A DNA stretch of 13,656 nucleotides from Flavobacteriales bacterium (GCA_947461185.1 CANHJY010000019.1:1-13656), one strand, 5' to 3'; positions 1 to 7,844 are shown, counted from the first letter of the stretch. Notes: a model not told the origin generated them from the sequence alone. A program made the numbers and translations.

Positions 1-96
1 AAAGTAACGATGCTGTCCATCTCTTATTTCATCATTCTGTTAAAAGAATAAAAATTAACAATTATTGCCATTCTTTTGAAATCTTTAGCTCGCTTA
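1..96. other. Left-edge AT-rich stretch, no supportable gene
   Basis: No gene can be supported here. One plus-strand frame is open from base 3 to a TGA at 102-104, and a minus-strand ATG near base 18 could begin a gene running off the left edge. Both are too short to judge. The stretch ends where the first copy of the palindromic repeat family begins. Confidence 0.4.
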
Positions 97-129
97 GCAA
101 CTGAGGGTTTTCAATCCTGCGACTTTTTT
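97..129 (+). repeat. REP-like palindromic repeat, copy A
   Basis: First upstream copy of the repeat family around the transposase gene. The core arms are AGGGTT (104-109) and AATCCT (113-118) around a 3-nt loop. The G at 107 replaces the usual A but can still form a G-U pair in RNA, so the hairpin is kept. It is preceded by GCAAC, followed by GCGAC, and ends in a run of six T, the layout of the other copies. Confidence 0.65.
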
Positions 130-139
130 ACCGCTTAAA

Positions 140-172
140 GCAACGGAGGATTTGCATTCATGCGCCTTTTTT
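140..172 (+). repeat. REP-like palindromic repeat, copy B (degenerate)
   Basis: Second upstream copy, same orientation as A and C. The left half (GCAACGGAGGATT) and the GCGCC plus T-run tail are intact. The right arm has drifted from AATCCT to ATTCAT (156-161), so the hairpin is weakened. It looks like a decaying copy. Confidence 0.6.
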
Positions 173-182
173 CTCGCATAAA

Positions 183-222
183 GCAGCGGAGGATTTCCAA
201 TCCTGCGCCTTTTTTCCTTTTT
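183..222 (+). repeat. REP-like palindromic repeat, copy C
   Basis: Third upstream copy and the closest on the 5' side of the transposase gene. The core is AGGATT (190-195), loop TCC (196-198), AATCCT (199-204). Outer GCG (186-188) can pair with CGC (206-208) across one G/G mismatch. GCGCC and a T-rich tail follow, so as RNA it resembles an intrinsic terminator. Confidence 0.8.
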
Positions 223-272
223 CTTCCACATTCAATTTTGGAATTCCCAAACTTTTGATGTAAATTGAATAA

Positions 273-860
273 ATGCTTACCGGTATTAAACACACCATCA
301 AAAAACCTCAAGGATCATATTTCATGACCCTAACAGTCGTAGAATGGATAGATGTTTTTACCAGGGAACGCTATGCAAAAATAATTGTTGATTCTCTAAA
401 ATATTGCATACAAAACAAGGGTTTAAACATCTATGCCTATGTGGTAATGTCAAATCACCTGCATATCATTGCGAACTGTAATGATGATTTTCAGTTAAGT
501 GAAGTCATTCGTGATTTCAAGAAGTTTTCCAGTAAACAAATTGTTGCATCCATTAAAAATGAAACTGAAAGTAGGCGCGAATGGATGTTGGCTATTTTTG
601 CCAAGGAAGCACGAGCGCATACCAAACACCACAGTTACAAAGTATGGCAGGATGGAAATTTTGCAATTGAATTGTATTCCGAGAAATTTACTTGGATCAA
701 ATTGAATTACATTCATAAGAATCCTGTTCGTGCAGGCTATGTTAGATATCCTCAACATTGGAAGTATTCATCTGCAACAAATTACATGGAAATGGAATCC
801 GTTTTAGAAAATGTGCATCGGCTCGAACCACCGATTAATTTTGAAAATGGAATGTGGTAA
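273..860 (+). CDS. RAYT-like Y1/IS200-type HUH transposase
   Basis: A 195-residue protein of the Y1 (IS200-like) transposase superfamily, closest in pattern to REP-associated tyrosine transposases (RAYTs). Family members bind short palindromic hairpins as single-stranded DNA and cut and join through a phosphotyrosine link. The HUH motif is His62-Leu-His64 within MSNHLH (59-64). The candidate nucleophile is Tyr146 in the family-typical YIHKNPVRAG (146-155), preceded by a conserved-looking WQDGN (125-129). Length fits intact single-domain RAYTs; no frameshift is seen. The start is the first ATG after an A-rich leader. The gene stands alone, with no second ORF or terminal inverted repeats of an ordinary insertion sequence. 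It is flanked on both sides by copies of one hairpin repeat, as expected for a RAYT with its REP family. Superfamily assignment is firm; the RAYT subgroup is inferred from context. Confidence 0.9.
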   Translation: MLTGIKHTIKKPQGSYFMTLTVVEWIDVFTRERYAKIIVDSLKYCIQNKGLNIYAYVVMSNHLHIIANCNDDFQLSEVIRDFKKFSSKQIVASIKNETESRREWMLAIFAKEARAHTKHHSYKVWQDGNFAIELYSEKFTWIKLNYIHKNPVRAGYVRYPQHWKYSSATNYMEMESVLENVHRLEPPINFENGMW

Positions 861-867
861 AGGTTAT

Positions 868-892
868 CGCAAGATTACAAATCCTCCGATGC
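868..892 (-). repeat. REP-like palindromic repeat, copy D (inverted)
   Basis: Starts 7 nt after the transposase stop codon and is inverted relative to the other copies. On the minus strand it reads GC-A-T-CGG then AGGATT, loop TGT, AATCTT and GCG. The stem survives as one G-T wobble. It lacks the T-run tail of the other copies. An inverted partner opposite direct copies is the arrangement seen in REP doublets (REPIN/BIME) of other bacteria. Confidence 0.75.
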
Positions 893-901
893 TTATTTAT
901 A

Positions 902-942
902 GCAGCGGTATTTGGCAAAGTTTGTCTAAGGATTCATTGCGC
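902..942 (+). repeat. Possible degenerate repeat remnant, copy E
   Basis: GCAGCGG at 902-908 matches the left edge of the repeat family, and AGGATTCATTGCGC at about 929-942 resembles the right half of the decayed copy B. The two halves are separated by unrelated sequence and no hairpin core remains. This may be a remnant or chance similarity. Confidence 0.3.
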
Positions 943-983
943 AGCGTTTGCAAAATATAAACGATGCCTATTTTCTTTAAACT

Positions 984-1022
984 GCAGCAAAGGATTTGTA
1001 ATCCTGCGCTTTTTTTCCTTTT
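984..1022 (+). repeat. REP-like palindromic repeat, copy F
   Basis: Downstream copy in the same orientation as A to C. The core is perfect: AGGATT (991-996), loop TGT (997-999), AATCCT (1000-1005). The outer positions 989-990 do not pair with 1006-1007, but GC (987-988) can pair with GC (1008-1009). A run of seven T follows, so the transcript could end here; it is the first good terminator-like hairpin after the transposase gene. Confidence 0.8.
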
Positions 1023-1024
1023 AC

Positions 1025-1068
1025 GCAGCAGCGGAGGATTTGTAATCCTTCGCCTTTTTTCCTTTTTT
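1025..1068 (+). repeat. REP-like palindromic repeat, copy G (best hairpin)
   Basis: The most complete copy. Bases 1031-1040 pair with 1044-1053 over ten consecutive positions, including one G-T wobble (1034/1050), around the loop TGT at 1041-1043. The stem is followed by two T runs broken by CC. The RNA form has the look of an intrinsic terminator just ahead of ileS. It is 16 nt or less from copy F, forming a tandem pair. Confidence 0.85.
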
Positions 1069-1102
1069 ACCACACCATCATTCACCTAGCCGAAGCCAAG
1101 AA

Positions 1103-1122
1103 GCAAATCCTGCGCATTTTTT
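1103..1122 (+). repeat. REP-like repeat, copy H (right half only)
   Basis: Contains only the right half of the family: AAATCCTGCGC followed by A and six T. The left arm is missing, so no hairpin forms. It is probably a truncated copy. Confidence 0.5.
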
Positions 1123-1149
1123 CTATGCTCTTTAAAGTCCTATTTATCG

Positions 1150-1181
1150 TTTGCAGTCTTGACCACGATTAGCTATCTTCG
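1150..1181 (+). promoter_or_regulatory. Candidate ileS promoter (Bacteroidota type)
   Basis: TTTG at 1150-1153 and TATCTTCG at 1174-1181 are separated by 20 nt. This fits the Bacteroidota -33 TTTG / -7 TAnnTTTG pattern with one mismatch in the -7 box. Transcription would begin near 1186-1188, giving a leader of about 20 nt before the ileS ATG. It lies downstream of the repeat hairpins, so it would be insulated from the transposase transcript. Confidence 0.55.
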
Positions 1182-1205
1182 CAGCTCCAAACAGGATAAT
1201 TTTCG

Positions 1206-4200
1206 ATGAAAAATAAATACACAGAATACAAAGGTTTGAATATGCCTCAAATTGCTGATGAGGTATTAAATACTTGGGAAGCAAATGCTGTATTTCAAAA
1301 ATCAATTGAAACCAGAGAAGGAAAAACGCCTTATGTTTTCTTTGAAGGCCCACCTTCCGCAAATGGTTTGCCTGGTATTCACCACGTTATGGCGCGTTCC
1401 ATTAAGGATATTTTTTGTCGTTACAAAACTTTAAAAGGATTTCAAGTTAAACGCAAGGCAGGTTGGGATACGCATGGTTTACCAGTTGAATTAGGCGTAG
1501 AAAAAGAACTCGGAATTACGAAAGAAGATATTGGAAAATCCATTTCAGTTGAAGATTACAATAAGGCATGTCGTGAAGCGGTAATGCGTTACACAGACAC
1601 ATGGAATGATTTAACAAGAAAAATGGGTTATTGGGTCGATATGGACAATCCCTATGTGACCTACGAAACCAAATACATGGAATCGGTTTGGTGGTTGTTA
1701 GGTCAGCTTTTCGAAAAGAACCTGCTTTATAAAGGTTACACCATTCAGCCCTACTCTCCAAAAGCTGGAACGGGTTTATCTTCTCATGAGTTGAATCAAC
1801 CAGGTTGTTATAAGGATGTTACCGATACCACTGTTGTAGCACAATTCAAATTCAAATCTTGGAATGGCTCAGCGCCATTTGCAAGTATTCAAGAAACAGA
1901 CAACTTATTCTTGCTCGCTTGGACAACAACTCCTTGGACTTTGCCTTCAAATACCGCTTTGTGCGTTGGACCTGATATCGATTATGTTTTAATAGAAACT
2001 TTTAATCAATATACACACCTTCCTATTAAAATTGTATTGGCTAAAGCTCTAGTTAATAGTGTTTTATCCAAAGGTTATAAGGAAGTATCAACTGCCGAAG
2101 AAATTGCAACTTATCAAGCTGAAAATAAAGAAATACCTTATTTAATTTTAGATACATGTAAAGGAACAGCATTAAAAGGCATTCGTTACGAGCAATTACT
2201 TCCATATGCCTTACCTGCAGAAAATTCTGAAAATGCGTTTCAGGTCATAGTTGGCGATTTTGTTACCACAGGCGACGGTACAGGCATTGTTCACATCGCA
2301 CCTACTTTTGGCTCTGACGATGCTAAAGTAGCTGCTGAATCTGCTATTCCAGCAATGTTGGTTAAAGATGAAAAAGGAAATTTGGTTCCGCTTGTCGATT
2401 TACAAGGAAAATTTCGTCCGGAATTAGGTGAACTAGCAGGAATGTTTGTTAAAAATGATTATTATCCAGAAGGTGAGGCGCCGGAAAAATCTGTTGACGT
2501 ATTGATTGCTATACAATTAAAGACCGACAATAAAGCTTTTAAGGTTGAAAAATACGTGCACAGTTACCCACATTGTTGGCGAACAGACAAACCAGTTTTA
2601 TACTATCCATTGGATTCATGGTTCATTCGTGTTACCGATGTGAAAGAGCGAATGATTGCATTGAACAATACCATAAACTGGAAACCTGAATCTACAGGAA
2701 CAGGTCGTTTTGGCAAGTGGTTGGAAAGTGCAAACGATTGGAACCTTTCGCGTTCAAGATATTGGGGTATTCCAATTCCTATTTGGACAACAGAAGATGG
2801 TGATGAATTTAGATGTATTTCCTCAATAGCAAATTTGAAGGCTGAAATTGAAAAGTCAGTACAACAAGGATTTATGTCTGATAATCCCTTCGCAAATTTC
2901 AATCCAGATGATTTTTCTAGTGAGAATTATGAGAAGGTCGATTTGCACAAGAATATTGTTGATCAAATAGTATTGGTTTCTTCGAAAGGAAAACCTATGA
3001 AACGTGAGGCTGATCTTATTGATGTTTGGTTTGATTCTGGCGCCATGCCTTATGCACAATGGCATTATCCTTTCGAAAATAAAGAACTCATTGATGGTGG
3101 AAAGTTTTTTCCAGCTGATTTTATCGCGGAAGGTGTAGACCAAACGCGAGGATGGTTTTATACACTGCATGCCATTGCAACCATGGTTTTTGATAATGTT
3201 GCCTATAAAAATGTCGTTTCCAATGGTCTTGTTTTAGATAAGAATGGTCAAAAAATGTCTAAGCGTCTTGGAAACGCAATTGATCCATTCACCACCTTGG
3301 AGAAATATGGTCCAGATGCAACGCGTTGGTATATGATCACCAATGCACAACCTTGGGATAACCTTAAGTTTGATCTTGATGGAATTACCGAAGTTCAACG
3401 CAAGTTCTTCGGAACCTTATATAATACCTATTCGTTTTTTGCGCTTTATGCCAATATAGATGGTTTTGACTTCAGTGATTCAAAAATCCAACTTGAAAAC
3501 CGATCAGAAATTGACCGTTGGATCATTTCCAAGTTGAATTCACTAATTAAGGATGTTTCTGTTGCATTTGACGATTATGAACCAACAAAAGCTGGTCGAC
3601 TCATTCAAGAATTCGTAACCGACCATTTATCGAACTGGTATGTGCGCCTTTGTCGACGCCGCTTTTGGAAAAGTGATGACTTGAATGACAAGAAGGCAGC
3701 CTACCAAACTTTATATACTTGTTTGGAGACCATTGCTGTTCTTGGTTCGCCAATAGCGCCATTCTTCATGGATCGTTTGTTTTGTGACTTGAATAATGTT
3801 ACCCATATGCATCAAGCTAATTCAGTGCATTTGGCTGATTTCCCTTTACATGATGATGGTGCAATTGATTCCATGCTTGAAAATCAAATGGAAATCGCTC
3901 AACGCATTTCTTCATTAGTTTTGGCACTTCGAAAAAAGGAAAAAATTCGTGTCCGTCAACCCCTTCAAAAAATAATGGTGCCTTCTCTTAGCGAAGAATT
4001 TACGCATAACATTATGCATGTTAAGGACTTAATTCTATCAGAGGTGAACGTTAAAGAATTGGAATTGATTGATGAAAACAGTGATTTATTGGTTAAACGT
4101 ATCAAACCCAACTTCAAAACTATAGGTCCAAAGTACGGTAAACAAATGAAAGCTATTGCGGATAAAGTGGGTCAGTTTACCAATTCGGAAATAGCAGCAA

Positions 4201-4619
4201 TCGAAATAAATAGTGGTTGTTCAATGGATATTGATGGCGTAATAATTCAATTGGAATTATTGGATTTTGAAATTACAGCTCAAGATATTCCAGGTTGGCT
4301 TGTAGCTACTGAAGAAGGATTAACTGTTGCATTAGACATTTCCATTTCTGAATCATTACGTGCAGAAGGAATGGCAAGGGAGTTGATCAATCGTGTGCAG
4401 AATTTGAGAAAAGATAAGGATTTAGAGGTAACTGATCGGATCGATTTATTAATTGAAACAACAGAAAATATTCGAATAGCAATCGAACAAAATGCTTCAT
4501 TTATTGCGGCAGAGGTCTTGGCTAATTCAATAAAATTCCAAATTTTGGGTCAATATGATTTGATTACTGATATTGAAACCAGTGAAGATACGCGCTTATC
4601 TATACGAGTCAACGCTTAA
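1206..4619 (+). CDS. ileS: Isoleucyl-tRNA synthetase, type 2 with GIHH motif
   Basis: Class I synthetase that charges tRNA-Ile in the cytoplasm. Its 1137 residues fit long type 2 (eukaryote-like) IleRS. Visible in order: PSANGLPGIHH (51-60) at the HIGH position; WDTHGLPVE (about 87-95); CP1 editing-domain signatures TTTPWTLPSN (about 240-249) and GTGIVHIAP (about 357-365); KMSKR (683-687); then the anticodon-binding helical domain and a C-terminal extension without an obvious Cys4 zinc site. The HIGH motif is odd: HxGH is replaced by GIHH, with first and third positions exchanged. From the literature as I recall it, this GXHH form occurs in some IleRS2 enzymes and is linked with very strong mupirocin resistance while activity is kept. 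Protein alignment from residue 5 on supports the ATG at 1206. The stop codon overlaps that of the converging minus-strand gene. Confidence 0.97.
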   Translation: MKNKYTEYKGLNMPQIADEVLNTWEANAVFQKSIETREGKTPYVFFEGPPSANGLPGIHHVMARSIKDIFCRYKTLKGFQVKRKAGWDTHGLPVELGVEKELGITKEDIGKSISVEDYNKACREAVMRYTDTWNDLTRKMGYWVDMDNPYVTYETKYMESVWWLLGQLFEKNLLYKGYTIQPYSPKAGTGLSSHELNQPGCYKDVTDTTVVAQFKFKSWNGSAPFASIQETDNLFLLAWTTTPWTLPSNTALCVGPDIDYVLIETFNQYTHLPIKIVLAKALVNSVLSKGYKEVSTAEEIATYQAENKEIPYLILDTCKGTALKGIRYEQLLPYALPAENSENAFQVIVGDFVTTGDGTGIVHIAPTFGSDDAKVAAESAIPAMLVKDEKGNLVPLVDLQGKFRPELGELAGMFVKNDYYPEGEAPEKSVDVLIAIQLKTDNKAFKVEKYVHSYPHCWRTDKPVLYYPLDSWFIRVTDVKERMIALNNTINWKPESTGTGRFGKWLESANDWNLSRSRYWGIPIPIWTTEDGDEFRCISSIANLKAEIEKSVQQGFMSDNPFANFNPDDFSSENYEKVDLHKNIVDQIVLVSSKGKPMKREADLIDVWFDSGAMPYAQWHYPFENKELIDGGKFFPADFIAEGVDQTRGWFYTLHAIATMVFDNVAYKNVVSNGLVLDKNGQKMSKRLGNAIDPFTTLEKYGPDATRWYMITNAQPWDNLKFDLDGITEVQRKFFGTLYNTYSFFALYANIDGFDFSDSKIQLENRSEIDRWIISKLNSLIKDVSVAFDDYEPTKAGRLIQEFVTDHLSNWYVRLCRRRFWKSDDLNDKKAAYQTLYTCLETIAVLGSPIAPFFMDRLFCDLNNVTHMHQANSVHLADFPLHDDGAIDSMLENQMEIAQRISSLVLALRKKEKIRVRQPLQKIMVPSLSEEFTHNIMHVKDLILSEVNVKELELIDENSDLLVKRIKPNFKTIGPKYGKQMKAIADKVGQFTNSEIAAIEINSGCSMDIDGVIIQLELLDFEITAQDIPGWLVATEEGLTVALDISISESLRAEGMARELINRVQNLRKDKDLEVTDRIDLLIETTENIRIAIEQNASFIAAEVLANSIKFQILGQYDLITDIETSEDTRLSIRVNA

Positions 4620-5944
4620 AAAAACTTATTCTTTTTGAGGACCAATTTTGCAGGAACATTGAAACTTCCGAAAGCCTCATACATATTCAAAGAATCGAGA
4701 CTTACGGAATAATGTAATCCTGTATCATACCACTCTCCATAATTCAGATCGTTTTTAACCATTTTCGGTGATGTAGAACCGCTATAAAACAAATAGCTGT
4801 TCTTTTTCTTTTGCATGGTTAACTGAGGTGAAAATAAAAAACGATAATAGTCTCCATCTTTATTTAAAATTCCCTTTTTCATGAGTAAATTCATAAATGA
4901 AGGGCCTTTACTGTTCATTGTTATCATAACGGAATAGCCCGTGACTTTTGTTTCTTTAACCTTTTCTACATCAGTAACATTGAAATTTTCATCCATTACG
5001 GATTCTATATATGTCTCTTTTTGGGTAAATAAACCACCTTCTTTAAAAGATAAATCGCCATCCCAAGCGTTTAAAAACGCCTCAGTTGGAAAACTAATTC
5101 TTTTTCCTAATGTTAGAATGTACTTATATAATGAGGACGTTTTGTCTTTAATAAACTGTGAGATATCAAGATGCAGATTGGCAATTTTTTTCGATTTACT
5201 ATCATATTTAAAATCATACCCGCCTTTTTTCAGGGCAATATTTATAGGCTTAGAGTTTCTTATGTACGTCTTGACTTTAAATCTTATGGAATCACTGTCG
5301 TGCGCAAAAATTGCGGTTTCTATACCGCTTTCTTTCAGGGTATTCCAGTTTGAATAAACAACAAGTTTTTCATCTTTAAAGAGCTTTTCATTAAGAAATG
5401 CCCGCCAACAAGGGGAAATATCATCTCGTTTGGCACCCATTACCCGTTGATATATGGAGCTGAAATTTGACCCCTTATAGAGTAACACAAAATCTTTGCT
5501 ATAAGCAAGATAAATTCTTCCCTTTTCATATTGGTAAATACTGCCGAAAGAGCCTACCGAGTCTTTTATTGGAGCTAATTTATGAATGCGTGATATTCCA
5601 TCAAGAATTTTAGTACTGTCAGCAACTGGAATTAGGCAACCAATGTTTCCATTTTCATGAGCAAAAAAATAGACCGGATTCTGTAAATCAAGACCATATA
5701 ATTTGCTTTGACTTAGCATGAATTCATAGGTCAGTAAATCGCGATAATTAACGTCATTGAATTGCAGCATGCTACTTGTTTCTCTTGCTAAATCTAAGAG
5801 GTAAGCGCGCCCAATAAAGTCTGCCTCTGGTAATCTATCCTCAATTCTGGGCTCTTCAACTTTATCGAACAGGAATGGCCTTACTATTAGAAAAGCAATT
5901 AAAGCTATTGATAGAATAATTATAAGCGTAAATTTTTTGAACAT
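4616..5944 (-). CDS. Membrane-anchored envelope protein, paralogue of next gene
   Basis: A 442-residue protein of unknown function. Residues 5-26 form one hydrophobic segment after a short KK-containing start, with no clear signal-peptidase site, so it is probably an N-terminal anchor with the rest outside the cytoplasm. The body is beta-rich, with no catalytic motif recognised. It shares ordered landmarks with the 618-residue protein encoded just upstream: LPEA near 38-41, YEFM (73-76), GLD (84-86), a central WDGDLSF-like segment, a long charged linker, and a later GDYYRF. Both resemble Bacteroidota DUF4836-type proteins in general pattern, which is a weak assignment. The start ATG lies 5 nt after the stop of the upstream gene, so the two are almost surely co-transcribed. 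The gene ends inside the ileS stop codon, with no room for a separate terminator. Confidence 0.85.
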   Translation of the reverse strand: MFKKFTLIIILSIALIAFLIVRPFLFDKVEEPRIEDRLPEADFIGRAYLLDLARETSSMLQFNDVNYRDLLTYEFMLSQSKLYGLDLQNPVYFFAHENGNIGCLIPVADSTKILDGISRIHKLAPIKDSVGSFGSIYQYEKGRIYLAYSKDFVLLYKGSNFSSIYQRVMGAKRDDISPCWRAFLNEKLFKDEKLVVYSNWNTLKESGIETAIFAHDSDSIRFKVKTYIRNSKPINIALKKGGYDFKYDSKSKKIANLHLDISQFIKDKTSSLYKYILTLGKRISFPTEAFLNAWDGDLSFKEGGLFTQKETYIESVMDENFNVTDVEKVKETKVTGYSVMITMNSKGPSFMNLLMKKGILNKDGDYYRFLFSPQLTMQKKKNSYLFYSGSTSPKMVKNDLNYGEWYDTGLHYSVSLDSLNMYEAFGSFNVPAKLVLKKNKFF

Positions 5945-5949
5945 GACAC

Positions 5950-7806
5950 TTATTTCGTAATCACATACAGACTATTTAATAAATCTAATAAATACTTTCC
6001 AGAGTTTTCAAAAGAGCCTTGATAATTGTATTCTAGATTAAACTGTGTGCCGTTGATGTTGGTTTCTGATGAGGTAAGTTCCATGATTCCTGTTTTTCCT
6101 CGCATTGCATCAATAATCTCATTTTGTCTCGCGTTGAAAAAGTCTCTAGGAAATCGATCAATAGCATTTGCCCAATCAACTTTAGCATACATAAACCCGC
6201 TTTTTTTCGATTTTTTAGCATCTTTTTTTGAAATGGATTCATCACCGTAACCATTAGAATGATTTAAAGCCAGATCTTCATCATTGGTGAATATAAATAA
6301 CCCATTTTTATTGATCATGTATAGCGGAGCTGCGCCTAGAATAGCATCTTCGTATACCCAATAGTCGCCCATATCTTTAAATCGAGAAGTTAAACGCGAT
6401 AGGTGACGCAAAACTTTAATTGGAATGTCGCCTCTTTCTGTAGTAAATCCTATTGTGAAAATGGGCATATCTTCTTCAGCCTCTTCTTCTGTCTCACTAT
6501 ATTCATAAGTTACATCATCATAGTTAAAAACAATTTTAGTGGTTTTTACTTTTTTAACTCCATTGAAAGTGCCGAACATACTACCCTTGTAGGTTCCAAA
6601 AAGCGCATCTTTATTTATAAATTCATCTAATAGCTCCAAGGTTAAGACATTTGCGGATATTTGCGGATCCTTTTTATCACGAAGCATCGGCATAATTATT
6701 TTGTATGCTTGTTCGTATGCTTCTCGCATGTTAACATTGTAAGTGAAATAGGCAGTATGGCTCTTAGGAATATATTTAATTACATTTTTATCAAATTTGG
6801 AGTCGTTCATTTTTTCGTAAATGGAACCTAGTTTTTCCCCATATTTTGCATCCATTACGAATTGAATGTTGTTGTCGTTCAATATCAAATCGCCCAATAA
6901 AACATTTTCATTGTAGATTTCTCGGATGTCTTCATAAAGATTTGGAAACATAGTTTGAAAATACCAGAGCCCATTTGCCTTCTGAATATTTCTTGAATTG
7001 TCAAGATAAAAGACACCTTCTGATTCATGGGTTAATTGTTCTGCGAATCTCGAATCAGCGCGTTTTAAATTAACACCGTAAACTAATAAATCCTCGCAAA
7101 GCGCATTAAGTAGTTTTGCTTGCATTTCCATTTGAACACTGTCTCGCAACTCAAAATAATTCTTTTGATTTGGATCCTCTTCATCAATTAAAGGAACATC
7201 GTCTACTGATAAATCATAGTATTCAAGGTCGCCCTCGAGTGGTTCTCCATCAATGAATTCATCTTCAAATGTGGGGTCCTCTACATAATTAATCCATGGA
7301 TATTCGAGTCCACGTGAATACCAAATTGAATCGGTTTTTGCTGCTACGCTTTCTTCAGTAGGCTCAATTCTTACCAACAGACCTGAAGAACCTTTAATAA
7401 TGAGATTGTTGAAAAATGAACCATAAAAATCAACATTTTCGAAAGGGCTTTCCATTTTTTCGAAGTCATCAAAAACAACAAATAATTGATTTTTGTCTTT
7501 TATACCGAAGGAGAAACCACTAATTTCATAGTTTTCTGTTTTTCCATAAAATACATTGAGTTTCTGATCAAAATCTAATCCAGCATCCTTTAATGTTTTA
7601 TTGGATGTAGAACCATCAAAAAGTTCCTGCTGGACCTCTTCCATGAACTCGTATTTTACCAAATCATCAATGGATATTTTTTGAAGTAGTTTAATGTTAT
7701 TGACGCTGAAAACAGTAATTGCCTCTTTAGGGATTAAGTCTTCAGATAATTGAGAAAAAGTGTGACCCGTTAAAAGAAAACAGGTTACGAGAATGAAGTG
7801 CTTCAT
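5950..7806 (-). CDS. Exported 618-residue protein, DUF4836-like (tentative)
   Basis: Function not recognised. Residues 1-19 look like a Sec signal peptide (hydrophobic core, then HTFSQ with likely cleavage after Ser18). The mature part starts with IPKEA (25-29), a pattern seen near the start of exported Bacteroidota proteins of the DUF4836 kind. YEFM is at 52-55, GLD at 76-78. A very acidic stretch lies at about 175-215 (many Asp/Glu), and a second short one, EEEAEEDM, near 450. Lys-rich KKDAKKSKKSG occurs near 545. No metal-binding or hydrolase motif is visible, and no lipobox. It heads a two-gene unit with the paralogous 442-residue gene 5 nt downstream. A good -7 box lies 38 nt before its ATG. 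The role is likely structural or binding at the cell envelope; this is inference. Confidence 0.85.
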   Translation of the reverse strand: MKHFILVTCFLLTGHTFSQLSEDLIPKEAITVFSVNNIKLLQKISIDDLVKYEFMEEVQQELFDGSTSNKTLKDAGLDFDQKLNVFYGKTENYEISGFSFGIKDKNQLFVVFDDFEKMESPFENVDFYGSFFNNLIIKGSSGLLVRIEPTEESVAAKTDSIWYSRGLEYPWINYVEDPTFEDEFIDGEPLEGDLEYYDLSVDDVPLIDEEDPNQKNYFELRDSVQMEMQAKLLNALCEDLLVYGVNLKRADSRFAEQLTHESEGVFYLDNSRNIQKANGLWYFQTMFPNLYEDIREIYNENVLLGDLILNDNNIQFVMDAKYGEKLGSIYEKMNDSKFDKNVIKYIPKSHTAYFTYNVNMREAYEQAYKIIMPMLRDKKDPQISANVLTLELLDEFINKDALFGTYKGSMFGTFNGVKKVKTTKIVFNYDDVTYEYSETEEEAEEDMPIFTIGFTTERGDIPIKVLRHLSRLTSRFKDMGDYWVYEDAILGAAPLYMINKNGLFIFTNDEDLALNHSNGYGDESISKKDAKKSKKSGFMYAKVDWANAIDRFPRDFFNARQNEIIDAMRGKTGIMELTSSETNINGTQFNLEYNYQGSFENSGKYLLDLLNSLYVITK

Positions 7807-7844
7807 GAGCGGATACAGATCACGTATTAATATATCGGTTATGG

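Larger units (their letters stand above)
861..1205. other. Intergenic region between transposase gene and ileS
   Basis: A 345-nt stretch without a credible gene. It holds repeat copies D to H and, at its right end, a candidate ileS promoter. Short open frames on both strands here run through the repeats and show no protein-like composition. No tRNA-like or riboswitch-like structure was recognised; in particular no T-box leader (specifier loop plus TGGNACC-like box) was seen before ileS. Confidence 0.6.

Noticed and set aside
231-269. 8-bp inverted repeat TTCAATTT/AAATTGAA upstream of the transposase gene
   Set aside because: It is purely AT-rich apart from one C/G pair, with a 23-nt spacer; chance occurrence is likely and no regulator is known.
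273-860. Ordinary IS200/IS605 insertion sequence
   Set aside because: No tnpB or accessory gene is present, and no clear element ends were found; the same hairpin occurs many times on both sides, which fits a REP/RAYT locus better.
854-1085. Small open frames on both strands after the transposase gene
   Set aside because: They run straight through the palindromic repeats and their translations are Cys/Phe- or Lys/Arg-rich, without protein-like pattern.
97-1122. CRISPR array
   Set aside because: The repeats are short palindromes at irregular spacing, with an inverted copy and a gene between them; there are no uniform spacers and no cas genes.
1516-3170. Antisense open frames within ileS
   Set aside because: They lie opposite conserved synthetase sequence and show no recognisable domain or start context.
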